Numbered from the stretch's first letter, positions 1 to 5,904 are shown. The stretch: DNA of 10,525 nt from CAZYWA01 sp964650975 [NCBI: uncultured bacterium] (GCA_964650975.1 CAZYWA010000252.1:1-10525), one strand, 5' to 3'. The notes: generated by a model from the sequence alone, not told the origin. Numbers and translations are program-made.

Positions 1-149
1 CACGGAACTGCTCCGAGGACACGGGCACGGGCGCGCAAGCCTGACAGAGAATCGAGCGCCGCGACAATGCTGGACGGCGCCGGTGGCGTGAGTCCATTGC
101 CCCGCGGAGGGCCGAGCGCTAGGTTGCGGCGCCCGTCGGGGGAGGTGGA
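1..149. other. Left-edge non-coding stretch upstream of the crotonase gene
   Basis: No convincing gene is visible in this stretch. On the plus strand one frame stays open from the left edge to a TAG at 154-156, but it is arginine-rich, has no recognisable motif and looks like a shadow frame; the other two plus frames stop at 42-44 and 90-92. On the minus strand an ATG at 96-98 opens a frame that runs off the left edge for about 32 codons without a recognisable motif, so a divergent gene start cannot be excluded. The stretch probably carries the promoter and ribosome binding site of the crotonase gene. Confidence 0.5.
97..125 (+). promoter_or_regulatory. Possible weak sigma-70-like promoter for the crotonase gene
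   Basis: TTGCCC at 97-102 and TAGGTT at 120-125 are separated by 17 bases, the ideal sigma-70 spacing. They match TTGACA at 4 of 6 and TATAAT at 3 of 6 positions. Transcription would begin near 132 and give a leader of under 20 bases that still contains the Shine-Dalgarno sequence at 141-145. Chance matches of this quality are common, so this is only a candidate. Confidence 0.25.
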
Positions 150-935
150 GTGTTAGACGTCGATCGAGTGCTCGCGGCGCGGGTCGAGCCACCCATCGGG
201 TGGCTGATGGTGGATCGGCCGGAGAGCCGCGGTGCGCTCACGCGCGAGCTCTGGGAGGCGTTTCCCGAGCGGCTGCGGTGGGTCGCGGCGCAGGACGGCG
301 TGCGCGTGGTGGTGATCACCGGTACCGCCGGCAACTTCATCGCGGGTGCGGACATCAGCGAGTTCCGCGAGCTGCGATCGGATCCGGAACTGGCGCGGCG
401 CTACGATCGCGGCGCGGTCGATTCGATCGCGGTGCTGGAGGGGTTGGCCGTTCCGTCGATCGCGATGATCGGCGGACCTTGCCTGGGCGGGGGGTGCCTG
501 ATCGCGTTCGCGTGCGATCTGCGGATCGCATCGGACCGGGCGTTCCTAGGTATTCCCGCCGGCAAGCTGGGGCTCGCGTATCCGCACCCTGCGATCGAGC
601 GGCTGGTGGCAGTGGCCGGCGAGTCGACGGCGCTCGATCTGTTGCTCACCGGCCGTTTCGTCGCCGGCGACGAGGCGCGGGCGCTCGGTCTGGTTCAGCG
701 GTGCGTCCCGGCTGCCGAGCTCGAGGCCTCGACGCGAGACTGGGCGGCGCAGATCGCGCGCATGGCGCCGCTGGCGGTCCAGTACGCGCGCCTCGCGGTC
801 CGGCATCGGGCCCAAGGAGTGCTTTCGGAGGCGCGCGTGGAAGAGCTGGTGGCCGCGTGCTTCGCGAGCGAGGACTACCAGGAAGGCGTCGCCGCGTTCC
901 TGGAAAAACGCGCGCCGTCGTTCAAGGGGCGATGA
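150..935 (+). CDS. Enoyl-CoA hydratase/isomerase (crotonase) family protein lacking both catalytic glutamates
   Basis: This 261-residue protein has the usual length of a single-domain crotonase acting on acyl-CoA thioesters in the cytoplasm. The oxyanion-hole segments are present: GNFIAGADI at 61-69 and a glycine-rich GGPCLGGGC at 108-116, followed by CDLRIAS. The C-terminus (DYQEGVAAFLEKR) is the normal family tail. Aligned by eye to rat mitochondrial enoyl-CoA hydratase, the Glu144 position is Leu117 and the Glu164 position is Ala137, so the water-activating pair is absent. The fold and CoA binding are secure; simple hydration of an enoyl-CoA is not. Isomerase, decarboxylase, hydrolase or another crotonase reaction is possible. 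The GTG start is supported by GGAGG at 141-145, 4 bases upstream. The next gene starts 4 bases after the stop, so the two are probably co-transcribed. Confidence 0.92.
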   Translation: MLDVDRVLAARVEPPIGWLMVDRPESRGALTRELWEAFPERLRWVAAQDGVRVVVITGTAGNFIAGADISEFRELRSDPELARRYDRGAVDSIAVLEGLAVPSIAMIGGPCLGGGCLIAFACDLRIASDRAFLGIPAGKLGLAYPHPAIERLVAVAGESTALDLLLTGRFVAGDEARALGLVQRCVPAAELEASTRDWAAQIARMAPLAVQYARLAVRHRAQGVLSEARVEELVAACFASEDYQEGVAAFLEKRAPSFKGR

Positions 936-939
936 TCCG

Positions 940-1635
940 GTGAGCGCCGATTCCGACAAGCTGGCGAAGATCGTCGAGGCGCGCATGAAGCTCAAAGCGC
1001 GCTTCGAGGAGAAGATGCGCGCCACGCCTTCGCTCGCCGACCAGCGCCCCCAGGGGACGGGCTCGGCCAATCGCCACGGGATGCCCAAGCTGCCGGTCGG
1101 GCAGCACGCCGTCGAGAAGTGGCCGGTCCTCGATCTCGGCCAGCACCCCGAAGTGCCGCTCGATCGATGGTCGCTCACCATCGACGGCGCGGTGGAGACG
1201 CCGGTCACGCTCTCGTGGGCCGAGCTCCTGCGGCTCGAGCAGGTGGAGGACGTGAGCGATTTTCACTGCGTGACCACGTGGTCGCGGATGGACGTGCACT
1301 GGGTGGGAGTTCGATTTGCGGACGCGATCGCGGTCGCGCATCCGCTCGAGACCGCGACCCACGCGATGTGCCACGCCTACGACGGCTACACCACCAACGT
1401 GTCGCTCGCCGAGGCACTCAAGCCTGACGTGCTGCTGGTGCACCGGGCCGACGGTGAGCCGCTGCCGCGCGAGCACGGCGGCCCGGTGCGGATGATCACG
1501 CCGCAGCTCTACGCGTGGAAGGGCGCCAAGTGGATCCGCCGGATCGAGCTCTTGGCGGGCGACCGGCCGGGATTCTGGGAGCGCCGCGGGTATTCGATGA
1601 CCGCGCACCCGTGGCGCGACGATCGCTACTCGTGA
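940..1635 (+). CDS. Sulfite-oxidase-like molybdopterin-dependent oxidoreductase (cytoplasmic)
   Basis: This 231-residue protein carries one oxidoreductase molybdopterin-binding domain of the sulfite oxidase/MsrP superfamily, roughly residues 58-210. Cys110 in DFHCVTTWSRMD fits the conserved cysteine that binds molybdenum. GPVRMITPQLYAWKGAKWIR (181-200) matches the conserved pterin-cofactor segment with Arg184, Lys194 and Lys197. Residues 1-30 form a charged, probably helical extension; there is no twin-arginine or Sec signal, no haem domain and no dimerisation domain, so a small cytoplasmic enzyme is expected. It ends with GYSMTAHPWRDDRY, typical of compact sulfite-oxidase-like proteins. The substrate is unknown and the name does not imply sulfite. 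The GTG start at 940 follows the crotonase stop by 4 bases, with AAGGGG at 924-929 as a possible ribosome binding site, so it is probably the second gene of a two-gene operon. Confidence 0.92.
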   Translation: MSADSDKLAKIVEARMKLKARFEEKMRATPSLADQRPQGTGSANRHGMPKLPVGQHAVEKWPVLDLGQHPEVPLDRWSLTIDGAVETPVTLSWAELLRLEQVEDVSDFHCVTTWSRMDVHWVGVRFADAIAVAHPLETATHAMCHAYDGYTTNVSLAEALKPDVLLVHRADGEPLPREHGGPVRMITPQLYAWKGAKWIRRIELLAGDRPGFWERRGYSMTAHPWRDDRYS

Positions 1636-1670
1636 CTCCTCTCGCTAGGAGCAGGGTGTCGAAAGTGGAA

Positions 1671-1685
1671 CTCGCCGAAGGCGAG
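1671..1685. repeat. Short inverted repeat (6-bp stem, 3-base loop)
   Basis: CTCGCC at 1671-1676 and GGCGAG at 1680-1685 are perfect inverted repeats around GAA. This is the first of three clear hairpins in the gap between the convergent molybdoenzyme and PilZ genes. A weaker one, CTCCT/AGGAG at 1636-1640/1647-1651, directly follows the upstream stop codon. Confidence 0.6.
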
Positions 1686-1717
1686 CCGCGAGCGAAGCGA
1701 GGCGACTTGGGGGTGGG

Positions 1718-1747
1718 GCCCCGAAAAGATCGCACTTTTTTCGGGGC
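1718..1747. terminator. Candidate bidirectional transcription terminator (10-bp stem hairpin)
   Basis: GCCCCGAAAA at 1718-1727 pairs perfectly with TTTTCGGGGC at 1738-1747 around a 10-base loop. It lies 82 bases beyond the molybdoenzyme stop and 29 bases beyond the PilZ stop, where a terminator for both convergent genes is expected. The A and T tracts sit inside the stem rather than after it, so a classical intrinsic terminator with a trailing U-run is not seen in either direction. It may act as a pause or roadblock element or protect 3' ends. Confidence 0.5.
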
Positions 1748-1766
1748 GGGGGCTGGAACAGCCCCC
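1748..1766. terminator. Second GC-rich hairpin in the convergent gap
   Basis: GGGGGCT at 1748-1754 and AGCCCCC at 1760-1766 form a perfect 7-bp stem with a 5-base loop (GGAAC). It abuts the preceding hairpin with no gap and ends 10 bases before the PilZ stop codon. It has no U-run. Together with the neighbouring stem it makes a compact double hairpin that could stop or stabilise transcripts from both sides, or be one copy of a dispersed palindromic element. Confidence 0.45.
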
Positions 1767-1776
1767 CCGCGGCAAC

Positions 1777-2604
1777 TCAGCGGCCTGGGCGCGAGCGGCT
1801 GCAGCGGAAGAGCTGCGCGCACTCGTGGACCAGCGCCATTCCCGAGCCGTGGACGTCCAGGATCTCGACGGCCACGGCCTGAGTGCCGCGCGCGCGATCG
1901 GGGCCCGGTCCCAGCACCCGGCCGCGCAGGTGGACCCGCTCGGGTAGCGTGGGAATCAGCACGTGAAGCTCGACCCGCGTGCCCGGCTCGAAGACCTCGG
2001 TGGTCTCGACGGAGATCACGTCGCGCGAGATCCGGGCCTGATACTCCGCCAGGAAGTGCTCCTGATCGTGAAAGGAGACGCGCAGCCGGGTGTGCGGGGG
2101 AGCAGCGCGCCCCGGCTGGCTCGCCGTGGCGGCGGTGCCGGCGGTGGCGGCTGTCGGTGGCGGTGCCGGCCTGGTGTTGGGCGGGACCCGGTGAAACCGG
2201 TCCAGGTGGCTGCGGATGAAGGCCGAGAGATCCGCCTCGAGGCTCGCGGGCAGGTCGACGAAGCGCACGCCCAGCTTGCGTGGATTCCCCGCGTGACGAA
2301 CCACCACTCCTTCCACCAGGGCCGGCCGCGACCAAGAGGGCGGATGGAACTTGAGCTCGAGCTTGGTGCCCACGGCGACCGCGACCGGCGAGCGCAATAA
2401 CATCCCGCGCGAGCTCAGGTCCATCGATTCGCCGGTCTCGAGACCGGCCGCCGAATGGGAGTGCACCACCAGCTGGATTCGAACGCGCGGTGCCCGGCGC
2501 CGCTCGCGCGCGGGACGTGCATCGGGCGACGGCGTCGAGGTCGCTGCGGTGGGTTGTGGCGAATCTCCAGGTGCTGGATCGTGGGCGGTGGGCGATGGTT
2601 TCAT
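1777..2604 (-). CDS. Tandem PilZ-domain protein, probable c-di-GMP receptor
   Basis: This 275-residue soluble protein has a proline/alanine-rich N-terminus (1-30), a first PilZ domain (about 33-130), a low-complexity Pro/Ala/Thr linker (about 141-170) and a second PilZ-like domain (about 171-262). The first domain has both c-di-GMP motifs: RxxxR (Arg36 to Arg40) and DxSxxG (Asp62 to Gly67). The second keeps the barrel pattern (FEPGTRVELHVLIP) but has neither motif and resembles the second-type PilZ domain known from Myxococcus relatives. It likely senses c-di-GMP through domain 1 and contacts a partner through domain 2; the output is unknown. The frame stays open to a TTG at 2775, but the ATG at 2604 is preferred because the extra 57 residues are arginine-rich and featureless. 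GGAG lies 13 bases upstream of that ATG, which is long. It is transcribed alone, divergent from the SDR gene. Confidence 0.88.
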   Translation of the reverse strand: MKPSPTAHDPAPGDSPQPTAATSTPSPDARPARERRRAPRVRIQLVVHSHSAAGLETGESMDLSSRGMLLRSPVAVAVGTKLELKFHPPSWSRPALVEGVVVRHAGNPRKLGVRFVDLPASLEADLSAFIRSHLDRFHRVPPNTRPAPPPTAATAGTAATASQPGRAAPPHTRLRVSFHDQEHFLAEYQARISRDVISVETTEVFEPGTRVELHVLIPTLPERVHLRGRVLGPGPDRARGTQAVAVEILDVHGSGMALVHECAQLFRCSRSRPGR

Positions 2605-2807
2605 CGACGGTGGGGGTCTCCTGGCGCGGGCCCCGACATCGCAAGGCGAGTGCCGCGGTCCGCGACACGACCGGGCGTCACGAATGTCGGCGCCGCGCCT
2701 CGCGAGTCCAGGTGCCTCGGCACTTCGTTGCGAGCGCCGACAATCCCCGACCGATGGCGATCGAAGGCGATCCAACCCGACGAAACCGCCGCCGTTTCCC
2801 CAGTAGC

Positions 2808-2825
2808 GCGGTTGGCGCCAACCGC
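2808..2825. promoter_or_regulatory. Perfect 18-bp palindrome, candidate operator
   Basis: GCGGTTGGCGCCAACCGC reads identically on both strands with no spacer. It lies 26 bases upstream of the candidate -35 element of the SDR gene and about 200 bases from the PilZ start. An uninterrupted palindrome of this length suits a homodimeric regulator such as a TetR-type protein, but no regulator gene is present in the window. Its right half includes AACCGC, part of a motif occurring three times in this region. Confidence 0.5.
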
Positions 2826-2850
2826 CGGACGCGGCGCTCGAGAAACCGCC

Positions 2851-2879
2851 TTGTCCGGGAGTGAAACGTGTTCTAGTCT
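2851..2879 (+). promoter_or_regulatory. Candidate sigma-70-like promoter for the SDR gene
   Basis: TTGTCC at 2851-2856 (4 of 6 to TTGACA) and TAGTCT at 2874-2879 (3 of 6 to TATAAT) are separated by exactly 17 bases. Transcription would start near 2886, giving a leader of about 20 bases containing the ribosome binding site at 2897-2901. The match is weak, but its position relative to the gene and the palindrome is sensible. Confidence 0.35.
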
Positions 2880-2896
2880 GCCGCGCCGTCGGCGAC

Positions 2897-2901
2897 GGAG
2901 G
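2897..2901 (+). promoter_or_regulatory. Ribosome binding site that fixes the SDR start at 2907
   Basis: GGAGG at 2897-2901 overlaps the upstream in-frame GTG at 2901, so that codon cannot be the start served by it. The in-frame ATG at 2907 is 5 bases downstream, a workable spacing, and is therefore preferred. Confidence 0.75.
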
Positions 2902-2906
2902 TGTCC

Positions 2907-3809
2907 ATGGGTGGGATTTGCGACGGTCGAGTGGTGATCGTGACCGGTGCCGGTCGTGGCATCGGCCGGGCGCACGCGCTGTGCTTCGCGTCCGAGGGAG
3001 CGCGCGTGGTGGTGAACGATCTGGGCGCCGAGACCGACGGCACCGGCTCCTCGAGCGGACCGGCCGGCGAGGTGGTCGATCAGATCCGTGCCTCGGGCGG
3101 CGAGGCGGCGGCGAACGGTGACGACGTCTCCGATTGGGCGGGTGCCGAGCGCCTGATCCGCTCCACCGTCGAACGGTTCGGCCGTCTCGACGCGCTGGTC
3201 AACAACGCCGGCATCCTGCGCGACCGCATGCTCGTCAACATGAGCGAGGCCGAGTGGGATGCGGTGATCCGTGTGCACCTCAAGGGCACGTTCGGCCCCA
3301 CTCACTTCGCGGCGGAGCACTGGCGCGAGAAGAGCAAGGCGGGCGAACCGGTCGACGCGCGGGTCGTCAACACCACGTCGGTCTCGGGGATCTTCGGCAA
3401 TCCCGGCCAGTCGAACTACGGTGCTGCGAAGGCGGGAATCGCGGCGTTCACGGTCATCGCGGCCAAGGAGCTGGCGCGGTACGGCATCACCGTGAACGCG
3501 ATCGCGCCTACCGCGCGCACCCGCATGACCGAGTCGATCGGTTTCGGGAAGATCGAGGTGCCCGAGGACTCGTTCGACTTCCTGGCGCCCGAGAACATGT
3601 CGCCACTGGTGGTGTGGCTCGGCAGCCACGAGTCGGCGGGAGTCACGGGCCGGGTGTTCGAGGTCTCCGGCGGACGGATCACGCTGGCCGACGGCTGGCG
3701 CCGCGGACCGACGAAGGACAAGCAGGCGCGCTGGAAACCGAGCGAGCTCGGCTCGGTGGTGAGCGAGCTGGTCGCCGGTGCGGCACCGCTCGAGCCCGTG
3801 AGCCTGTGA
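2907..3809 (+). CDS. Short-chain dehydrogenase, MFE-2-like 3-hydroxyacyl-CoA dehydrogenase type
   Basis: This 300-residue SDR has all classical motifs: the TGAGRGIG nucleotide-binding turn at 13-20, NNAG at 99-102, Ser158, and YxxxK with Tyr171 and Lys175. Asp38 at the end of the second strand (VVVNDLG) favours NAD(H) over NADP(H). The long loop after it (ETDGTGSSSGPAGEVVDQI) and VHLKGTF at 123-129 are characteristic of the hydroxyacyl-CoA dehydrogenase domain of peroxisomal multifunctional enzyme type 2 and its bacterial single-domain relatives. The inferred role is NAD-dependent oxidation of a 3-hydroxyacyl-CoA or similar alcohol in the cytoplasm. The C-terminal 45 residues extend past the core as a charged tail, also common in this subgroup. 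It is 34 bases upstream of the amidohydrolase-like gene on the same strand, so co-transcription is likely. General SDR function is certain; the substrate is not. Confidence 0.95.
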   Translation: MGGICDGRVVIVTGAGRGIGRAHALCFASEGARVVVNDLGAETDGTGSSSGPAGEVVDQIRASGGEAAANGDDVSDWAGAERLIRSTVERFGRLDALVNNAGILRDRMLVNMSEAEWDAVIRVHLKGTFGPTHFAAEHWREKSKAGEPVDARVVNTTSVSGIFGNPGQSNYGAAKAGIAAFTVIAAKELARYGITVNAIAPTARTRMTESIGFGKIEVPEDSFDFLAPENMSPLVVWLGSHESAGVTGRVFEVSGGRITLADGWRRGPTKDKQARWKPSELGSVVSELVAGAAPLEPVSL

Positions 3810-3831
3810 GGCTCCGAGTCACTGCGCAGTC

Positions 3832-3838
3832 GGGGAGG
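3832..3838 (+). promoter_or_regulatory. Ribosome binding site that selects the ATG at 3844
   Basis: GGGGAGG at 3832-3838 is 2 bases from the in-frame GTG at 3841 and 5 bases from the ATG at 3844. The spacing and codon favour 3844 as the start of the amidohydrolase-like gene. Confidence 0.7.
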
Positions 3839-3843
3839 GAGTG

Positions 3844-4656
3844 ATGCGCGCGATCGACGCGTTCGTGAACGTGAACATGGGCGCCCTCGGGAAGCCCGAT
3901 TTCCTGGTGCGCGTGGCCGAGGACTACTTCAAGCGCGCCGAGCAGATGTTCAAGAGCTGGGAGATCCCCGAGACCCTCGAGCTGATGGACCGGATCGGCG
4001 TCGAGAAGGCGGTGATCACCTGCATCGGCGACAACCTCGAGGAGCGGGTGCTCGACTTCGCGCGCAGGCACCCGGACCGTTTCGGCCTCTCGGTCTACCT
4101 CGACCCGCGCCAGGGCATGCGCGCGGTGCGGGTGCTCGAGAGCCTGGCTAAGAACGAGAATCTGGTGCTGGCGCGGGTGACGCCGTTCATGATCAACCTG
4201 CCGCCCGACGACCGGGTCTACTACCCGGTGTACGCGAAGTGCGTCGAGCTCGATCTGCCGATCTCGGTCAACACCGGAATCCCCGGACCGCCCGCGCCTG
4301 GCCGCTGCCAGGATCCGATCTACCTCGACGAGGTGTGCCTCTTCTTCCCCGAGCTCAAGCTGGTCATGGCCCACGGCGCCGATCCGTGGTGGGCGGTCGC
4401 GATCCGGCTCATGCTCAAGTACGCGAACCTCTACATGATGACCTCGGCCTACGCACCGAAGTACTTCCCGGCCGAGCTGATCCAGTTCATGAACACCCGC
4501 GGCCAGGACAAGATCCTCTTCGCCTCGGACCACCCGGTGCTGGCGATGGACCGCTGCCTGGCGGAGGCGCGCGAGCTCAAGCTGCGCGACGGCGTGATCG
4601 AGAAGTTCCTGTACGCGAACGCGCAGAAGCTCTTCTTCTCGCGCCAGCGCGGCTGA
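3844..4656 (+). CDS. Amidohydrolase-2 (ACMSD-like TIM barrel) family protein lacking the HxH metal motif
   Basis: This 270-residue cytoplasmic protein has the length and layout of the amidohydrolase-2 family, which includes ACMSD and related decarboxylases and hydrolases. Recognisable family landmarks are MDRIGVEKAVI (48-58), VYLDPRQG (84-91), the strand ending SVNTGIPGP (141-149), MAHGAD with His177 (175-180), and ILFASDHP with Asp229 (224-231). The N-terminal DxHxH metal-binding motif is replaced by D5-A-F-V-N9, so both first-strand histidines are missing, and the second-strand histidine position is Asn143 or nearby. A normal zinc site is therefore unlikely; metal-independent catalysis, a different metal site or a non-enzymatic role is possible. 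It follows the SDR by 34 bases and probably shares its transcript. Family membership is fairly secure; activity is unknown. Confidence 0.85.
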   Translation: MRAIDAFVNVNMGALGKPDFLVRVAEDYFKRAEQMFKSWEIPETLELMDRIGVEKAVITCIGDNLEERVLDFARRHPDRFGLSVYLDPRQGMRAVRVLESLAKNENLVLARVTPFMINLPPDDRVYYPVYAKCVELDLPISVNTGIPGPPAPGRCQDPIYLDEVCLFFPELKLVMAHGADPWWAVAIRLMLKYANLYMMTSAYAPKYFPAELIQFMNTRGQDKILFASDHPVLAMDRCLAEARELKLRDGVIEKFLYANAQKLFFSRQRG

Positions 4657-4676
4657 GCGCGTGAAGCTTCAGCCGC
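4649..4676. terminator. Shared hairpin containing the stop codons of two convergent genes
   Basis: GCGGCTGA at 4649-4656 and TCAGCCGC at 4669-4676 form a perfect 8-bp inverted repeat with a 12-base loop. The left arm ends with the amidohydrolase TGA, and the right arm begins with the complement of the dehydrogenase TGA. Only 12 bases separate the genes, so this stem is the only structure available to end both transcripts. It has no U-run. Confidence 0.5.
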
Positions 4677-5904
4677 TGACGGGGACGATCCGGAACACGT
4701 CGCCGTCCAGGTAGTCGAGCACGTAGAGCTCGCCGTCGGCGTCCTCGCCGAAGGTCGAGACCGAGTCGAGACCGGCCTGGCGGAACGCGTCCGTCCAGTC
4801 CCGCTGGTCGGAAACCGCACCCTCGGCGTACCGCACGCTCTTCACGAAGCCTGCGCAGAAGTCGCCGTAGAAGTAGGCGCCACGCAGCGCCGGCATCGCG
4901 CAGCCGCGATAGACGAAGCCGCCGATGATGGCGCACGGTCCGCCGGGAGGCGCTCCTCCCGGCTCGACGTGCGGGTACTCGAGGATGGGTGGCGTGAGCC
5001 CGCTCGAATCGCAGTTCCCCGAGGGGTCGAAGCAGCTCGTTCCCTCGTAGCGATTCCAGCCGAAGTTCTCGCCGCCCGGGTCGCCGCTCGCGACGAAATC
5101 GAGCTCCTCGCGGGTGTCCTCGCCGACGTCGGCGATCCACAGGTCGGCGTTCTCGCGGTCGAAGCTCGCCCGCCACGGGTTTCGGAGCCCATAGGCCCAG
5201 ATCTCGCCACGCGCCCCGGTGACGCCCACGAACGGGTTCGCGGGCGGGATCGTGAACGGCGCGCCGTGATCGACGTCGATGCGCAGGATCTTTCCCGAGA
5301 GCTTGCTCAGGTCCTGCGCTTTCCCCTTGGGGTCGCGGAGTGGGCCGCCGTCGCCGACGGTCACGTAAAGCAGGCCGCTCGGGTCGAAGAAGAGGCTTCC
5401 CCCGTCGTGACCGAGGGTGTCGCGGCCGATCGCGATCAGGCGCTCTCCGCTGTTCGGGTCGAGACGGGTCGAGTCGCCCGGCACGGTGCGGAATTGATCG
5501 AGCACGGTCTGCAGCGGCGAGTCGATCGAGTAGCGCACGAACACCCGTGGATCGGCCGGGAACTTGGGATGGAGTGCAATGGCCAGGAGGCCCGAATTGG
5601 GGTTGGTGGTGACGCGATCCCTGAGATCGACGAATGGCTCCTCGCGGAGGGCGCCGCCCTCGACGAGCCGCACCAAACCGCTCTGGTCGGGGATCAGCCA
5701 GCGCGTAGGCCCGCCGGGCAGGGGCACGAAATCGACCGGATGACCGGGAGCGACCGCGACCCGCTCGAGGGTCAGCGCCGGTGGTGCCACCGGGGTCGAG
5801 GGGTCGTTGCACGACGCCCCATCCGCCGGCCCCGACCCCGACGAGCAGCCGAGAACCAGCACCAGCGCCGAGGCCGTTGCCGCGGCGGCGAATCGACGGG
5901 TCAC
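4669..5904 (-). CDS. PQQ-type sugar (glucose/sorbosone-like) dehydrogenase, predicted lipoprotein
   Basis: This 411-residue six-bladed propeller-type protein belongs to the glucose/sorbosone dehydrogenase family. Residues 1-20 are a lipoprotein signal ending LVLGC, with Cys20 as the lipid anchor and Ser21 after it, consistent with outer-membrane sorting. SGLLAIALHPKF (104-115), GHDGGSLFFDPSG (165-177) with His166 as the likely base, YVTVGDGG (180-187), GKILRIDVD (204-212) and YGLRNPWRASFD (238-249) are family signatures. Five cysteines (291, 298, 324, 335, 350) in the C-terminal part may form disulfides, as expected outside the cytoplasm. PQQ use and substrate are inferred; some relatives act on aldoses or are uncharacterised. 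The GTG start at 5904 overlaps the upstream FadL-like stop by 4 bases (GTGA), indicating translational coupling. The frame is open to 7038, but that extension is antisense-like shadow inside the FadL gene. Confidence 0.87.
   Translation of the reverse strand: MTRRFAAAATASALVLVLGCSSGSGPADGASCNDPSTPVAPPALTLERVAVAPGHPVDFVPLPGGPTRWLIPDQSGLVRLVEGGALREEPFVDLRDRVTTNPNSGLLAIALHPKFPADPRVFVRYSIDSPLQTVLDQFRTVPGDSTRLDPNSGERLIAIGRDTLGHDGGSLFFDPSGLLYVTVGDGGPLRDPKGKAQDLSKLSGKILRIDVDHGAPFTIPPANPFVGVTGARGEIWAYGLRNPWRASFDRENADLWIADVGEDTREELDFVASGDPGGENFGWNRYEGTSCFDPSGNCDSSGLTPPILEYPHVEPGGAPPGGPCAIIGGFVYRGCAMPALRGAYFYGDFCAGFVKSVRYAEGAVSDQRDWTDAFRQAGLDSVSTFGEDADGELYVLDYLDGDVFRIVPVSG

Larger units (their letters stand above)
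2605..2906. other. Divergent control region between PilZ and SDR genes
   Basis: This is the largest gap between genes (302 bases). Open frames crossing it are arginine-rich shadows without ribosome binding sites, and I see no small gene or RNA gene. It holds a perfect 18-bp palindrome (2808-2825), three exact copies of AACCGCC (2784-2790, 2820-2826, 2844-2850), a spaced direct repeat GGCGATC (2756-2762 and 2766-2772), the inverted repeat GAAAC/GTTTC (2782-2786/2794-2798), and a candidate promoter for the SDR gene (2851-2879). No convincing promoter for the PilZ gene was found on the minus strand. Confidence 0.65.

Noticed and set aside
1-98. Minus-strand ATG at 96-98 opening a frame of about 32 codons to the left edge
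   Set aside because: Too short to judge; no motif or clear ribosome binding site. It could be the start of a divergent gene outside the window, but it cannot be supported.
1709-1752. Possible G-quadruplex from four G-runs
   Set aside because: The central loop would be 24 bases and overlaps a perfect hairpin, which is the simpler structure.
2605-2775. N-terminal extension of the PilZ protein to a TTG at 2775
   Set aside because: The extra 57 residues are Arg/Gly/Pro-rich with no family similarity, and an ATG exists at 2604. Kept only as a less likely start.
2601-3629. 342-codon minus-strand open frame opposite the SDR gene
   Set aside because: It is antisense to a complete SDR with every catalytic motif, and its translation has no domain.
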